A stretch of DNA of 55,908 nucleotides. It comes from Oscillospiraceae bacterium. GTDB taxonomy: Bacteria; Bacillota; Clostridia; Oscillospirales; Oscillospiraceae. A program made the position numbers and the translations under genes. Below the pieces are notes generated by a model. That model was not told the DNA's origin. It did no database searches and worked only from the letters and a program-made list of their open reading frames with translations. Below, one piece after another: positions 8,030 to 16,687 of this stretch; within the stretch, counting starts at the first letter, position 1; every line of letters starts with the position of its first letter. The DNA lies in contig WRNV01000006.1 of the NCBI GenBank assembly GCA_009776445.1, positions 1 to 55,908 on the forward strand, given 5' to 3'.

Positions 8030-9462
8030 TTTATTATGGCGGTTATCCTGACGCCATAGTTTTCATCAATAACGACAACTTCGCCGCGCGCGATAAGCTT
8101 CCCATTTACGACAATTTCAACCGGGTCGCCAGCAATCTTATCAAGCACAACAATAGTTCCTGTACTGAATTCCAGTATTTCACTTATTTCTTTTTTTGTC
8201 TTCCCAAGCTCAACCGTCACTTGAAGCGGGATATTATATATCAAATCGATACCCTTTTGCTCCCCTATCTGACCATGCGCGTCAAAAGCCTGAAACTGCA
8301 TTGGGTGAACGTCGACGAATCGACTTTGCGCGGCAGTGGGCTGGTCTGGCGGCGCCATTGGATACTGCGTTTGTGGATATGGCGACTGAGCGTATATCGG
8401 TTGAATGTACGGGGTTTGCTGATACGGGGGATATGGCGTTTGCTGATACGGGGCGCTGTACTGTTGCGCGTTCGACAGCTCAGCCTGTACAGGGGGCGGC
8501 GGCATGGCGGCAGAGTCTCGTAAAGGCTGCGCACGCTGTTTTGGCAGCGGAGAAGCGGCCTTAACCTGGGGGCTCTCTGCTTTCTTCACGTCCTCGTCAG
8601 TAGGTTCGCTCACGCCGACTTCCATAAATTGTCTCGCAAACTCGCGGCTCAATTCATATGGGAGAAGCTGGATCAGTTCGCTCTTAAGAAGCCCCTCAAT
8701 TTCCATGTTGAAACTAATTTTCGTAACCAATTCAATATCACCGAGCAGATTTGATACGTCAAACCCAATATCCACCATCGAGCTTTTAGGCGGCGATATA
8801 TTGATCGATTTGCGTAGGAGCTTCGACAGTGAGGTTGATGACGCGCCCATCATCTGGTTCATTATCTCGCTCATGGCGCTCAGATGTATTTCGTTTAGCT
8901 CAATAGGCGCCTCGACGCTCCCGTCCCCGCCCATCAACAGGTCGGTGATAAGCGCCGCGTCTTCGACTTTCAAAACGAGCAGATTTGTTCCCGTTATGCC
9001 TTCAACATATTCGATCGTCGCTACAACAAACGGGATGCGATACACCGACAAAACATCTTTCGAGGAAAAAACGGTTACTCGCGGCGTCGTGATGCTTACC
9101 CGCCTATCAAGTAGCGAGTACATTGTCGTCGCGACCGCGCCCATGCTTATGTTGCCGACTTCACCGAGAATGTCCACCTCATCGTCTGTGAGCATTCCGT
9201 TTTTGACAAGCACATTCGCAAGTCCGTCGCCTGGATCCAACGTGGCGGCAGCGTCTCCGGTTTTATCGAGCATTGCCGCAATTTCTTCAGGGGACATTAT
9301 TTCCACCGGTTCCGGATTCTCCTTGGCTATCGCGGCTTTTGCGACGCCATCCGGCGCGACGGCAGTATCATCGGATGTCGTCATATCCACAGATCCCGCT
9401 TGTGCTGTATCGCCGCCGTCCGTGGTAAGCAGGGCGTTTATCTCATCTTGTGACAAACTCAT
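8023..9462 (-). CDS. fliY: Flagellar motor switch phosphatase FliY
   Basis: FliY is the Gram-positive switch component that dephosphorylates CheY-P at the motor and replaces FliN. The N-terminus MSLSQDEINALL is the FliM/FliY CheY-P binding peptide. Residues 90-290 form the CheC-like phosphatase core with two conserved-helix motifs (LGEVGNISMGAVAT and HLSAMSEIMNQMMGAS). A Pro/Gln/Tyr-rich linker at about 315-385, with repeated PYQQTPY units, leads to a FliN (SpoA) domain at 400-478 (LQVTVELGKTKKEISEILEF). It overlaps the fliM 3' end by 20 nt and has a perfect AGGAGG site. At 479 residues it is longer than B. subtilis FliY (378) because of the linker. Confidence 0.96.
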   Translation of the reverse strand: MSLSQDEINALLTTDGGDTAQAGSVDMTTSDDTAVAPDGVAKAAIAKENPEPVEIMSPEEIAAMLDKTGDAAATLDPGDGLANVLVKNGMLTDDEVDILGEVGNISMGAVATTMYSLLDRRVSITTPRVTVFSSKDVLSVYRIPFVVATIEYVEGITGTNLLVLKVEDAALITDLLMGGDGSVEAPIELNEIHLSAMSEIMNQMMGASSTSLSKLLRKSINISPPKSSMVDIGFDVSNLLGDIELVTKISFNMEIEGLLKSELIQLLPYELSREFARQFMEVGVSEPTDEDVKKAESPQVKAASPLPKQRAQPLRDSAAMPPPPVQAELSNAQQYSAPYQQTPYPPYQQTPYIQPIYAQSPYPQTQYPMAPPDQPTAAQSRFVDVHPMQFQAFDAHGQIGEQKGIDLIYNIPLQVTVELGKTKKEISEILEFSTGTIVVLDKIAGDPVEIVVNGKLIARGEVVVIDENYGVRITAIING

Positions 9463-10456
9463 TTTGTTTTTCCTCCTCGATAATATCTACGATCCGCAAC
9501 GCGTATTTAAGGCCTGCAGTACCTACAGCAGCGCGGAACTTTGGCATATGGTGTACCTTGATTGTAAGCGGATGGTCGATACTATGGTCAAGTTTTATGA
9601 CATCTCCGATTTGAAGGTTTACTAAATCGGATACTGTCGCCGGGGTCTGCTCAAAAAAAGCTGTCAAGGGAACAGGCGTCTTTAGCAACTGATCCCTCAA
9701 GACGTCCGCCTGTTCCCCATTTTTTCCATCGTCTCTGGAAGCGCCCGAGAACCACATCCGGGTATTGAGTTGCTGTGCGACAGGCTCGATCGCGGTATGC
9801 GGAACACAAATACTCATTAACCCGGATTCTTCGCCCATTGTGATATTCATTATTATCACGGCAACCGGTTCGTTCGGAGCTGTTATTTGCGCAAATTGCG
9901 GGCTGGTTTCTATCCTTTCCAGCTTCGTGGACAATCCAATCACTTTATCCCACGCTTCATCAAATACGTCGATTGCCTGGTTCAATACCCTTTCGATCAA
10001 GGCAAGCTCAATCTCAGTGAATTGCTTTGAATTCTCACCAGCTGTGCCCCCGCCGAACAGGCGGCTGATAATCATATACGAGAATTCCGGCGACATTTGG
10101 GAGATGAGCGAACCGTTCATTGGCGGCGCTTCCATGATCGCCAACACTACAGGCACCGGCAGCGAATTGTTGAATTCACTATATGAACATTCTTCAATCG
10201 AGAGAATTTCGCATTCACAAGATACGCGCAGGACGCTCGACAGCCTATTTGATAGAAGCTGGCTGTATGTCTCGAATACTACGTGAAATGTCCTCATTTG
10301 CTCTTTTGGGAACCTATTGGCTGTCCTGAAGTCATATTCCTTCACTTTCATCGCCGAAGAACCGCCGGATGCCTCGGGGGAAACCGCAGCGGCTTCACCT
10401 GTCATGAGCGAACCCAACAGTTCGTCTATTTCAGCCTGCGACAGTATTTCTGACAA
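9443..10456 (-). CDS. fliM: Flagellar motor switch protein FliM
   Basis: FliM forms the C-ring middle layer and binds CheY-P to reverse rotation. The 337-residue protein begins with the CheY-P binding motif MSEILSQAEIDELLGSL. This fixes a TTG start at 10456, as no ATG or GTG fits and AGGGG lies about 10 nt upstream. The middle domain includes the GGG-type motif RLFGGGTAGEN, and the C-terminal SpoA domain contains LQIGDVIKLDHSIDHPL. The expected upstream neighbours motA, motB and fliL are missing: flbD is only 69 nt upstream. Confidence 0.96.
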   Translation of the reverse strand: MSEILSQAEIDELLGSLMTGEAAAVSPEASGGSSAMKVKEYDFRTANRFPKEQMRTFHVVFETYSQLLSNRLSSVLRVSCECEILSIEECSYSEFNNSLPVPVVLAIMEAPPMNGSLISQMSPEFSYMIISRLFGGGTAGENSKQFTEIELALIERVLNQAIDVFDEAWDKVIGLSTKLERIETSPQFAQITAPNEPVAVIIMNITMGEESGLMSICVPHTAIEPVAQQLNTRMWFSGASRDDGKNGEQADVLRDQLLKTPVPLTAFFEQTPATVSDLVNLQIGDVIKLDHSIDHPLTIKVHHMPKFRAAVGTAGLKYALRIVDIIEEEKQNEFVTR

Positions 10457-10525
10457 ACAACTCTCACCCCTTTACTGGCGTTTTTGATATTTTTATATTT
10501 TGATATATTTATTGGCTTATCATCG

Positions 10526-10723
10526 CTAAAACTCTGTGGCTAGTTTGATACGTATTTTTTCGTTGCGGATTTTTTCTACTATCTCAATTGCGCTTTCCAT
10601 TACGGCGATTTTCTTGCCGGTATTGAGCGTGATAATAGTATCCGGTATTTCTTCAATTATCTCTATCATATCTTCGTTTATATAAAACTGAGACACTTTA
10701 TTTATACGGGTAACAAGGATCAT
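10526..10723 (-). CDS. flbD: Flagellar protein FlbD (SwrD family)
   Basis: A 65-residue protein typical of FlbD/SwrD (MILVTRINKVSQFYINEDMIEIIEE, shown to its first 20 residues as MILVTRINKVSQFYINEDMI). In B. subtilis SwrD raises flagellar power by supporting stator function. It lies between flgE and fliM as in other Firmicutes. Its usual downstream partners, the stator genes, are missing here, which is notable for a protein implicated in stator power. Confidence 0.9.
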   Translation of the reverse strand: MILVTRINKVSQFYINEDMIEIIEEIPDTIITLNTGKKIAVMESAIEIVEKIRNEKIRIKLATEF

Positions 10724-10758
10724 GCTGCCATACCCTTCCTTCTAATTCCTAGCTATGC

Positions 10759-11673
10759 TCATCTCTTAAGGTTTACAAGTTCTTCAAGTAGGGTGTCCGA
10801 TACTGTTATGATTCTCGAATTTGCCTGGAACCCTCTTTGTGTCACGATCATGTCGGTAAACTCTGTCGCAAGGTCGACATTGCTCATCTCAAGGCCACCG
10901 CCAATAATCTTTCCCGAACCATTCTGGATAGCTTGCGTTTGTATCGCCCCTCCGGATGACGCTGTCGCGCGATACATGCTATTCCCTGCTTTTTCAAGGC
11001 CGCTGGGGTTTGAAAACATTGCCAGAGCGATCTTAGCTATCGTCACTTTTTCGTTGTCTATGATCACCGAAACCGATCCGTCGTCGCCCACGGCAAAACC
11101 GGCGAGGTCGATCGGGACATCTCCCTCGTCGTCGCCGGGAACCCGAAGGCGGATCCTTGATAGCTCTTCATAATCTATGTCATAGTTAAACTCCATACTT
11201 GGGGGAATTGCCGGCTCAGTTTCCGTTGCTTCATCCCCCTGTACATATGTAAATGTCCCCGCGTAACCCATCACATAATAACCGTCGCTCGTCGTGAGCC
11301 ATCCCTCGTCGTCGAGTTTAAAGTTTCCTGCTCGCGTATAAAAGTACCCGTTCGGGCTATCAACAATAAAATATCCGTCTCCCTCGACCATCATGTCAAA
11401 CGGATTGTCCGTACGGGCAAACGGCGCGGGCGTATGCATGACGTCGATGGTCGAAAGCTTTATTCCTAGCCCAATCTGGACCGGGTTGGTTCCGCCGCTA
11501 ATACCATTGTTTGCCATGCCTCCCCTGGAGGTTTGACTAAATATGTCTTGAAAGATTACACGGCTTGTTTTATATCCAGTAGTGTTGACATTGGCTATAT
11601 TGTTGCCAATAACGTCCATCCTTGTTTGGTGGTTTTTTAACCCAGAAATTCCGGAATATAATGATCGCATCAT
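10759..11673 (-). CDS. flgE: Flagellar hook protein FlgE (FlgE/FlgG family)
   Basis: FlgE polymerises into the hook after export through the type III gate. The 304-residue protein has the N-terminal rod/hook signature (SLYSGISGLKNHQTRMDVIG then NNIANVNTTGYK). The FlgE/F/G central motif is VEGDGYFIV, and the C-terminal heptad region ends DTLLEELVNLKR with MSNVDLATEFTDMI before it. Length is in the range of compact Firmicute hooks (B. subtilis 264). It follows flgD by 29 nt, with a GGAGG site ahead of an ATGATG start. Confidence 0.93.
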   Translation of the reverse strand: MMRSLYSGISGLKNHQTRMDVIGNNIANVNTTGYKTSRVIFQDIFSQTSRGGMANNGISGGTNPVQIGLGIKLSTIDVMHTPAPFARTDNPFDMMVEGDGYFIVDSPNGYFYTRAGNFKLDDEGWLTTSDGYYVMGYAGTFTYVQGDEATETEPAIPPSMEFNYDIDYEELSRIRLRVPGDDEGDVPIDLAGFAVGDDGSVSVIIDNEKVTIAKIALAMFSNPSGLEKAGNSMYRATASSGGAIQTQAIQNGSGKIIGGGLEMSNVDLATEFTDMIVTQRGFQANSRIITVSDTLLEELVNLKR

Positions 11674-11702
11674 AATGCGTTTCCTCCTTAATATAATACA
11701 GG

Positions 11703-12488
11703 CTACTCTTTTTCGACAGTTTTGTCGGCTTCGTCGACTTCATTGTCCGCGCCGGTTTCGTCTGTTCCGTCGATTTCATTGTCCGCGTCGGTTTTGACAT
11801 TAGGCTTGCCGTCCCCAGGAGTACCCGGTTGTCTTATGTCGAAGATACTGCCAACATACACAAATTTCGGCTCGTCCGTGCCGTCGTCGATACGCGCGTA
11901 CATAATTCCATTTTCAACCATAACTCGAGTAACTATACCCTCAATTACCTCTTCGCCCATTTGCGATTTTACAGTACGTCCGATGAGATTGTTTGAGGTT
12001 TGTATCAGTTGTTCCGGCGTTAGCATACTAGATGCGTCAAAGACGTCCGTAATGGCGGAAATTGGTACGACATATTCTCCGATTTGGGCGTATGTTATGC
12101 CTTTCCGGGAGAAAATGCAGTCCACAACGCCTGGGATTTCCGAAAACACACCGTCCACATTAGCCGCCGCAATAACAAATTTCCCCACAAAGCTGTATGC
12201 TTGATAGCTTGCCATCGAGCTGAGCGTTTCGTTCATGTTCTGCATCTGTTCAAGCGACGAGAACTGCGCGAGCTGGGCAGCAAAGTCCGAGTCGCTTTGC
12301 GGGTTTAAAGGATCCTGATAGCGCAACTGGGCGGCGAGCAACATGAGAAAGTCGTTTTTCCCCATCGTACTGCCGACATTGCGGGGCGAGTCTTCGTTAA
12401 CGCTGTCCTCGCGCAATTGCTGAGCGTCGCGCGTCTGTTGCCACGCGGTTTCGTATAGCAAGTCATTAATGGTATTGACTGATGACAT
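11703..12488 (-). CDS. flgD: Flagellar hook capping protein FlgD
   Basis: FlgD is the temporary cap that guides FlgE assembly. The N-terminal export and cap region shows MGKNDFLMLLAAQLRYQDPLNPQ and QLAQFSSLEQMQNM (quoted in two parts), the family hallmark. The 261-residue length includes a C-terminal acidic tail of about 35 residues built from imperfect D-N-E-(I/V)-D units. These correspond to near-repeated DNA at about 11710-11790, suggesting slippage growth. It sits between fliK and flgE, the standard hook module. Confidence 0.92.
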   Translation of the reverse strand: MSSVNTINDLLYETAWQQTRDAQQLREDSVNEDSPRNVGSTMGKNDFLMLLAAQLRYQDPLNPQSDSDFAAQLAQFSSLEQMQNMNETLSSMASYQAYSFVGKFVIAAANVDGVFSEIPGVVDCIFSRKGITYAQIGEYVVPISAITDVFDASSMLTPEQLIQTSNNLIGRTVKSQMGEEVIEGIVTRVMVENGIMYARIDDGTDEPKFVYVGSIFDIRQPGTPGDGKPNVKTDADNEIDGTDETGADNEVDEADKTVEKE

Positions 12489-12509
12489 TTGTTCTCACTT
12501 CTCCCTTTG

Positions 12510-13892
12510 TCAAGCCTGATACTCTACCGAACTTAAGCCTGCATCGATGTAATAGTCGAGCGTATCCAGCGGTAACGTTGAATAATATACCGCCGTGTCA
12601 TTTGAATATGCCTCAAGGCGCGTCCGTCGCGATCCATCCGGCTGCGCCTGACCTTCCCTGCGTTCTTCCTTGAACGCTCCGTTATCGAAACCTGTATAAT
12701 TTACTTCGACCTTAGCAACCTCAATTCCTTTGTTTTCAAGCGATTCAATCAACGTATTTATCTGCCCGTCGATCATAGCCCTAACTCCGCCGTCGGCGGC
12801 GTTTATTTTTATACGCAGCCCAGCTGCGTCAGTCGCTATCTCAAGCGCTACTTTCCCCAGGAACTCCGGCTTTAGTTGTATTGACATTATGCTTTGGTTC
12901 TCAGTTTTTATCGTCTCGATACGCGAAACCATTTCGCTAATCAGGTCGTCCTGACTAACCGGCGGGTCACGCGCGATGATTTTCATTTGTTGGTTCGCCT
13001 TAAACTGTTCCGGTTTAAGGCCTTCCACAAGCGGCGCCGACGCGCTAAATGCCGATCCCGGCATGGCTCTTGCCGCATTTTTTACGCTTGCAGCAAGGCT
13101 AAAACTAGTTTTATCCTTATGTCCCCTTATAGGTATTTCGTCATTTTCATTCTCCAAAGGGCTCAGATCGCCTTTTTCAGATAAATTTGGATTGTTAGCC
13201 GCATTTCCATGCCGCTCCGATTCTCCCGCAAACGGCCTCCGTGCCGTTACTTCCCCTTCCGCGCCATCAGAAAAGCCCGCGACGCTCGCCGCGTCTTGGA
13301 CGGACGCTTCTTTCACGCCCACATTCCCGATATCCTCCTCGCGCGTTACTGCTTGCGTGGCAGTGCCAGAGCCAGTCTCCGCTGTGTTTGCCATGGTTTC
13401 TGTGGCCGCTGTATTCGCCGTTTCTTCCAAGGTTCCCGTATCCGTAGGCTTCTCAAACTCAACGGCTTCTGGGTTAAGCATTTCGGCGTCAGTGTCAGTG
13501 TGAGAAACTATAGCGTCCAGGACAGCAGACATAGCGTTATCCACGCAAATATCCGGGGTTGTAGCAGATTCCTCATCTCCTTCGAGAATAACAACAACCT
13601 GTTTTCCATTCTCCATCGCCGCAACCGCAAGCGCCTCATCCGTGTCAGGAACCTTTACCTTTTCTTTATCAGGTTTCTTCTTTGTAATAGGGGCGGCTTG
13701 CTTCCCCATGTTAGCTGCACAGGATTTCTTGCCCGGTTCCGACGACTTAACATCAGCATTCGCCGCCGCTTCTTCCATTGTTTTTGTAAACTTGAAGCTG
13801 TTTGGCGGACTTTGCGCCGCTTCTGTTCGAACACCTGAACCGAAGCCTGCCTTGGTCGCCATAAGGGAAGAAATCTCCATTGGTATCGGCAT
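12510..13892 (-). CDS. fliK: Flagellar hook-length control protein FliK
   Basis: FliK measures hook length and flips the FlhB export switch from hook to filament substrates. The first about 300 of 460 residues are low-complexity, rich in Ala, Glu, Thr and Asn, as expected for an unfolded ruler. The C-terminal Flg_hook domain is at about 330-415 (SIQLKPEFLGKVALEI, then INTLIESLENKGIEVAKVEV). It precedes flgD and flgE. The window encodes a second FliK-like protein at 46062-47819. A 170-nt gap upstream holds its AGGAGGTG site and a possible sigma-28 promoter. Confidence 0.88.
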   Translation of the reverse strand: MPIPMEISSLMATKAGFGSGVRTEAAQSPPNSFKFTKTMEEAAANADVKSSEPGKKSCAANMGKQAAPITKKKPDKEKVKVPDTDEALAVAAMENGKQVVVILEGDEESATTPDICVDNAMSAVLDAIVSHTDTDAEMLNPEAVEFEKPTDTGTLEETANTAATETMANTAETGSGTATQAVTREEDIGNVGVKEASVQDAASVAGFSDGAEGEVTARRPFAGESERHGNAANNPNLSEKGDLSPLENENDEIPIRGHKDKTSFSLAASVKNAARAMPGSAFSASAPLVEGLKPEQFKANQQMKIIARDPPVSQDDLISEMVSRIETIKTENQSIMSIQLKPEFLGKVALEIATDAAGLRIKINAADGGVRAMIDGQINTLIESLENKGIEVAKVEVNYTGFDNGAFKEERREGQAQPDGSRRTRLEAYSNDTAVYYSTLPLDTLDYYIDAGLSSVEYQA

Positions 13893-13913
13893 TTTTTCAC
13901 CTCCTATACGTAT

Positions 13914-13941
13914 TTATCGACAATCCAGGACACAAAGATTA
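13914..13941 (-). promoter_or_regulatory. Possible sigma-28 promoter upstream of fliK
   Basis: Minus strand: TAAT (13941-13938), 16-nt spacer, GTCGATAA (13921-13914). The CGATAA core matches, but the -35 and spacing are off-consensus. It sits in a 170-nt gap that otherwise shows no gene. Confidence 0.3.
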
Positions 13942-14062
13942 GTACCTTGTAGATTACGGAAACAAATAAAATACAAGAAAAATCCTCTCGTTTAATCCCC
14001 GCATTCTCACTCCTGACTTCTGAATTCTGGCACCGCACTTTGGGTTGTGGGCAAAGCTCATT

Positions 14063-14875
14063 TTAGGGTTGCATCAGAATTTTCGTTATCCTTGCGGCGG
14101 AAACAGGTTCCATAACCGCCAATATCGCGGCCGCGTTTCGCTCGGCCATATAATATAGTATGACGGCCACATCCTGTTCGTCTTTCAGATTAGCTAAAAT
14201 ACCCGCTGCTGTACTTGGATCCATCTGCGCGTATGACCTGCTCAAAGACTGCATGTCCGCTTGTTCCTGCTCTGAAATAGCGCGTCGGTAAATTGGCGTC
14301 GCCCCGTCGTCTTCAGTTTGGTCTATTTGCTCTTCCCGGCGATCTAGGGCTACGCTACGTCTATCAAGCAGCGTTTCGCGCATATAGAGTTCCTCTTGAA
14401 AAGAGTTGATATTCGCCTCGCGCGCGTCACTTTCCTCTTCGCGTTTCTCAAGTTGCTTTTCCCGTTTGTCAAATTCCTCTTCGCGCTTGTTGAATTTAGT
14501 GTTTTGTTCAGCTTCAACTGATCTGAATTCCGGGTCGAACCAAATAACAATGGCAAGAATCGGGTCTTTCACAAATTCGCCCACTCTATCCCGCGCCTTA
14601 AAGAAATTGGTCGCAAGCAGCACGGCAAATGCCGTGACAATAAAAATCGGAATAAAGATCAATATGAGCTTCACATTTAGCTTTCGCTTGATCCCATCGC
14701 CTTTTTTGTCGCCTTTGGTCCGGCCTTTTTTCTTTGGCTCTCCAGCGTTTGCCGGCAACGGCGCGGGCTTGCCCGTTTCCTTGTCTTTTTTCTTTTTTTC
14801 TTTGCCTTTGCCGGTTCCTTCGACGCTCCTGTCCACGGTCAGGTCGGTAATATCGTCGTCCCTCTTGTCAGACAT
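14063..14875 (-). CDS. MotE/YlxF-type flagellar protein with MgtE N-terminal-like domain
   Basis: A 270-residue bitopic membrane protein between fliJ and fliK, the ylxF position of B. subtilis. The order is a charged Lys-rich tail (1-60), one membrane helix near 63-85 (KLILIFIPIFIVTAFAVLLA), a heptad coiled coil (about 110-185, repeated KREEE and DRREE units), and a C-terminal MgtE_N-like bundle (MAERNAAAILAVMEP). MotE-type proteins act as chaperones or partners of stator and export components. The frame opens earlier at 14980, but ATG 14875 has the AGGAG site and overlaps the fliJ stop, so it is chosen. Confidence 0.8.
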   Translation of the reverse strand: MSDKRDDDITDLTVDRSVEGTGKGKEKKKKDKETGKPAPLPANAGEPKKKGRTKGDKKGDGIKRKLNVKLILIFIPIFIVTAFAVLLATNFFKARDRVGEFVKDPILAIVIWFDPEFRSVEAEQNTKFNKREEEFDKREKQLEKREEESDAREANINSFQEELYMRETLLDRRSVALDRREEQIDQTEDDGATPIYRRAISEQEQADMQSLSRSYAQMDPSTAAGILANLKDEQDVAVILYYMAERNAAAILAVMEPVSAARITKILMQP

Positions 14876-15329
14876 TGTTTTCTCCTGATTCGATAATCGT
14901 TTTATATGACACAAGGTCGCTTGTTTCTTTTTCTTCCTCAGCCTTCGCTTCTTTGAGGTAGCTTTGGTATTGTTCTTCACGGAGCCGTGAGTATGTCTTG
15001 AGTTCTTTCATCGTCCTGATAAGCGCTTGACGACATTTCGCCACGATTTCTTCAGCCTTAACGATTTTTTCCCGAATTTCCTTGATCGCTTCCCTCAGAT
15101 ATTTGAAATAGGCGTCATGTTTACTTAATTCCAAAGCTACGTCTATATTATCGATCAGGGCTTTTTCCAGGGACAGCGCGGTTTCGGCATAGGAGCGGAG
15201 CAGCTTTTGCTCTTCATCAAGAAGTATCCTGAGCGCCTGCTCAGCATTTTTAAGTTCAGCCTTTTGATTCTTTTCGACTGTCAACTTGTAATCGTACAAA
15301 GATTGGAGCGTAAACCTGAACTTTTTCAT
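14868..15329 (-). CDS. fliJ: Flagellar export protein FliJ
   Basis: FliJ is the coiled-coil stalk of the FliI ATPase ring, needed for proton-driven export. The 153-residue protein is almost entirely helical and charged, starting KKFRFTLQSLYDYKLTVEKN, typical of the family. It follows fliI by 3 nt and overlaps the MotE-like gene by 8 nt, so the fliH-fliI-fliJ set is intact. Confidence 0.92.
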   Translation of the reverse strand: MKKFRFTLQSLYDYKLTVEKNQKAELKNAEQALRILLDEEQKLLRSYAETALSLEKALIDNIDVALELSKHDAYFKYLREAIKEIREKIVKAEEIVAKCRQALIRTMKELKTYSRLREEQYQSYLKEAKAEEEKETSDLVSYKTIIESGENNV

Positions 15330-15332
15330 TTG

Positions 15333-16652
15333 CTAACCGTTGACTATCTCCGACATCATTTTGAGCGTTTCTTCAAATGTATTATGTTCATCCACTCCTT
15401 GTTTCAAAAAGTTTTGTATCGCGGAGTGGAGTTTTACAGCTCTGTCTATCTCTGGGTTCGCGCCTTTTTTGTACGCTCCAATATTTATCAGGTCCTCCGC
15501 TTCGCGATAGACGGCGATCAGATTTTTTATCGCGCCAAAATCCTCAAAGTGTTCTTTTGTGACAATATCCGGCATAACACGGCTCACGCTTCCAAGGATA
15601 TCTATTGGCGGGTAGTGGTTGCCATTAGCTATCGCCCGTGATAGCACAATATGCCCATCCAGGATACCGCGCGTTGTATCGGAAATCGGTTCGTTCAGAT
15701 CGTCGCCCTCTACAAGGACGGTATATAGACCGGTAATAGAACCTTTGTCAGACATGCCGGAACGTTCAAGCAGTTTTGGAAGCAACGTGTACACCGATGG
15801 CGGGAATCCCCTTGAGACCGGCGGTTCGCCCGATGCCATCCCAATTTCACGCTGCGCCATAGCGAATCTTGTCAACGAATCCATCAGCAAAAGCACTTTG
15901 TAGCCACAATCCCTGAAGTACTCGGCGATTGCCGTGCCTGTCATTGCGCATTTCAGGCGTAGGAGCGCAGGCTGGTCGGATGTCGCGACGACCAGAACTG
16001 ACTTCTTTAGCCCTTCTTTGTCCAGATCTCTTTCGATGAAATCCCGGACCTCCCGCCCTCGTTCGCCAACAAGCACGATAACGTTCACATCAGCGACGGC
16101 ATATTTGGCTATCATCCCGAGAAGCGTGCTTTTGCCTACGCCCGAGCCGGAAAAAATTCCAAGTCTTTGTCCCCGCCCAACCGTCAACATACTGTCAATC
16201 GCCTTTATGCCAAGCGGAAGTACCTCGCTGATCCGTTCTCTATCCAACGGATTTGGCGGCGCGTTGTCCGCTGGATACCAAGCCTCGGTTTTTGGCTGAG
16301 GTAGGCCGTCGAACGGGTAGCCAAGAGCATCTATTATTCTGCCTATCAGTTCCCTGCCAACTGGTACCCTGAGCGAAGAGCCCGTGTATATAACGTAGCT
16401 ACCAAGGCCAACCCCTTGAACGCTGCCAAACGGCATTAGCAACGTCCTTCCATCCCGAAAGCCTATTATCTCAGCCCGAACGCTTCGTTTTCCGTCCATG
16501 GTCCGCATCTGACAGATATCGCCGATCTTCGAAGCGGGACCGGAAGCCTCGACGGCAAGGCCAACGATTTTCGTAACCCTGCCCGCATATTCAAGAGTGT
16601 CGGTTTCTTCCAGAATATTATAGTATTTTGAAAAATCAATAGATTTTTGCAA
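15333..16652 (-). CDS. fliI: Flagellum-specific ATP synthase FliI
   Basis: FliI is the export ATPase at the cytoplasmic face of the flagellar type III gate. The 439-residue protein has the Walker A motif SGSGVGKSTLLGMI, the F1-like GERGREVRDFIE motif, Walker B in KVLLLMDSLTRFAMAQREI, and the family signature PPVSRGFPPSVYTLLPKLLE. The best start is TTG at 16652, since no ATG or GTG is available upstream in frame and homologues begin near this point. It lies 35 nt after fliH. Confidence 0.97.
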   Translation of the reverse strand: MQKSIDFSKYYNILEETDTLEYAGRVTKIVGLAVEASGPASKIGDICQMRTMDGKRSVRAEIIGFRDGRTLLMPFGSVQGVGLGSYVIYTGSSLRVPVGRELIGRIIDALGYPFDGLPQPKTEAWYPADNAPPNPLDRERISEVLPLGIKAIDSMLTVGRGQRLGIFSGSGVGKSTLLGMIAKYAVADVNVIVLVGERGREVRDFIERDLDKEGLKKSVLVVATSDQPALLRLKCAMTGTAIAEYFRDCGYKVLLLMDSLTRFAMAQREIGMASGEPPVSRGFPPSVYTLLPKLLERSGMSDKGSITGLYTVLVEGDDLNEPISDTTRGILDGHIVLSRAIANGNHYPPIDILGSVSRVMPDIVTKEHFEDFGAIKNLIAVYREAEDLINIGAYKKGANPEIDRAVKLHSAIQNFLKQGVDEHNTFEETLKMMSEIVNG

Positions 16653-16687
16653 CGCAACACCGCCCGCCAGCTATAGGCTGGCTGCTT

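Noticed and set aside
8504-9625. A 373-codon plus-strand frame opposite fliY and fliM
   Set aside because: It mirrors the codon pattern of the real genes, has Ser-rich composition typical of antisense shadows, and no plausible start signal.
11570-11800. A 76-codon Lys/Thr/Pro-rich frame on the minus strand
   Set aside because: It is an out-of-frame reading of the repetitive flgD 3' end and the flgE start region, and has no ribosome binding site.
14876-14980. A 35-residue N-terminal extension of the MotE/YlxF-like protein
   Set aside because: It would overlap fliJ by more than 100 nt. ATG 14875 has a proper AGGAG site and short overlap.
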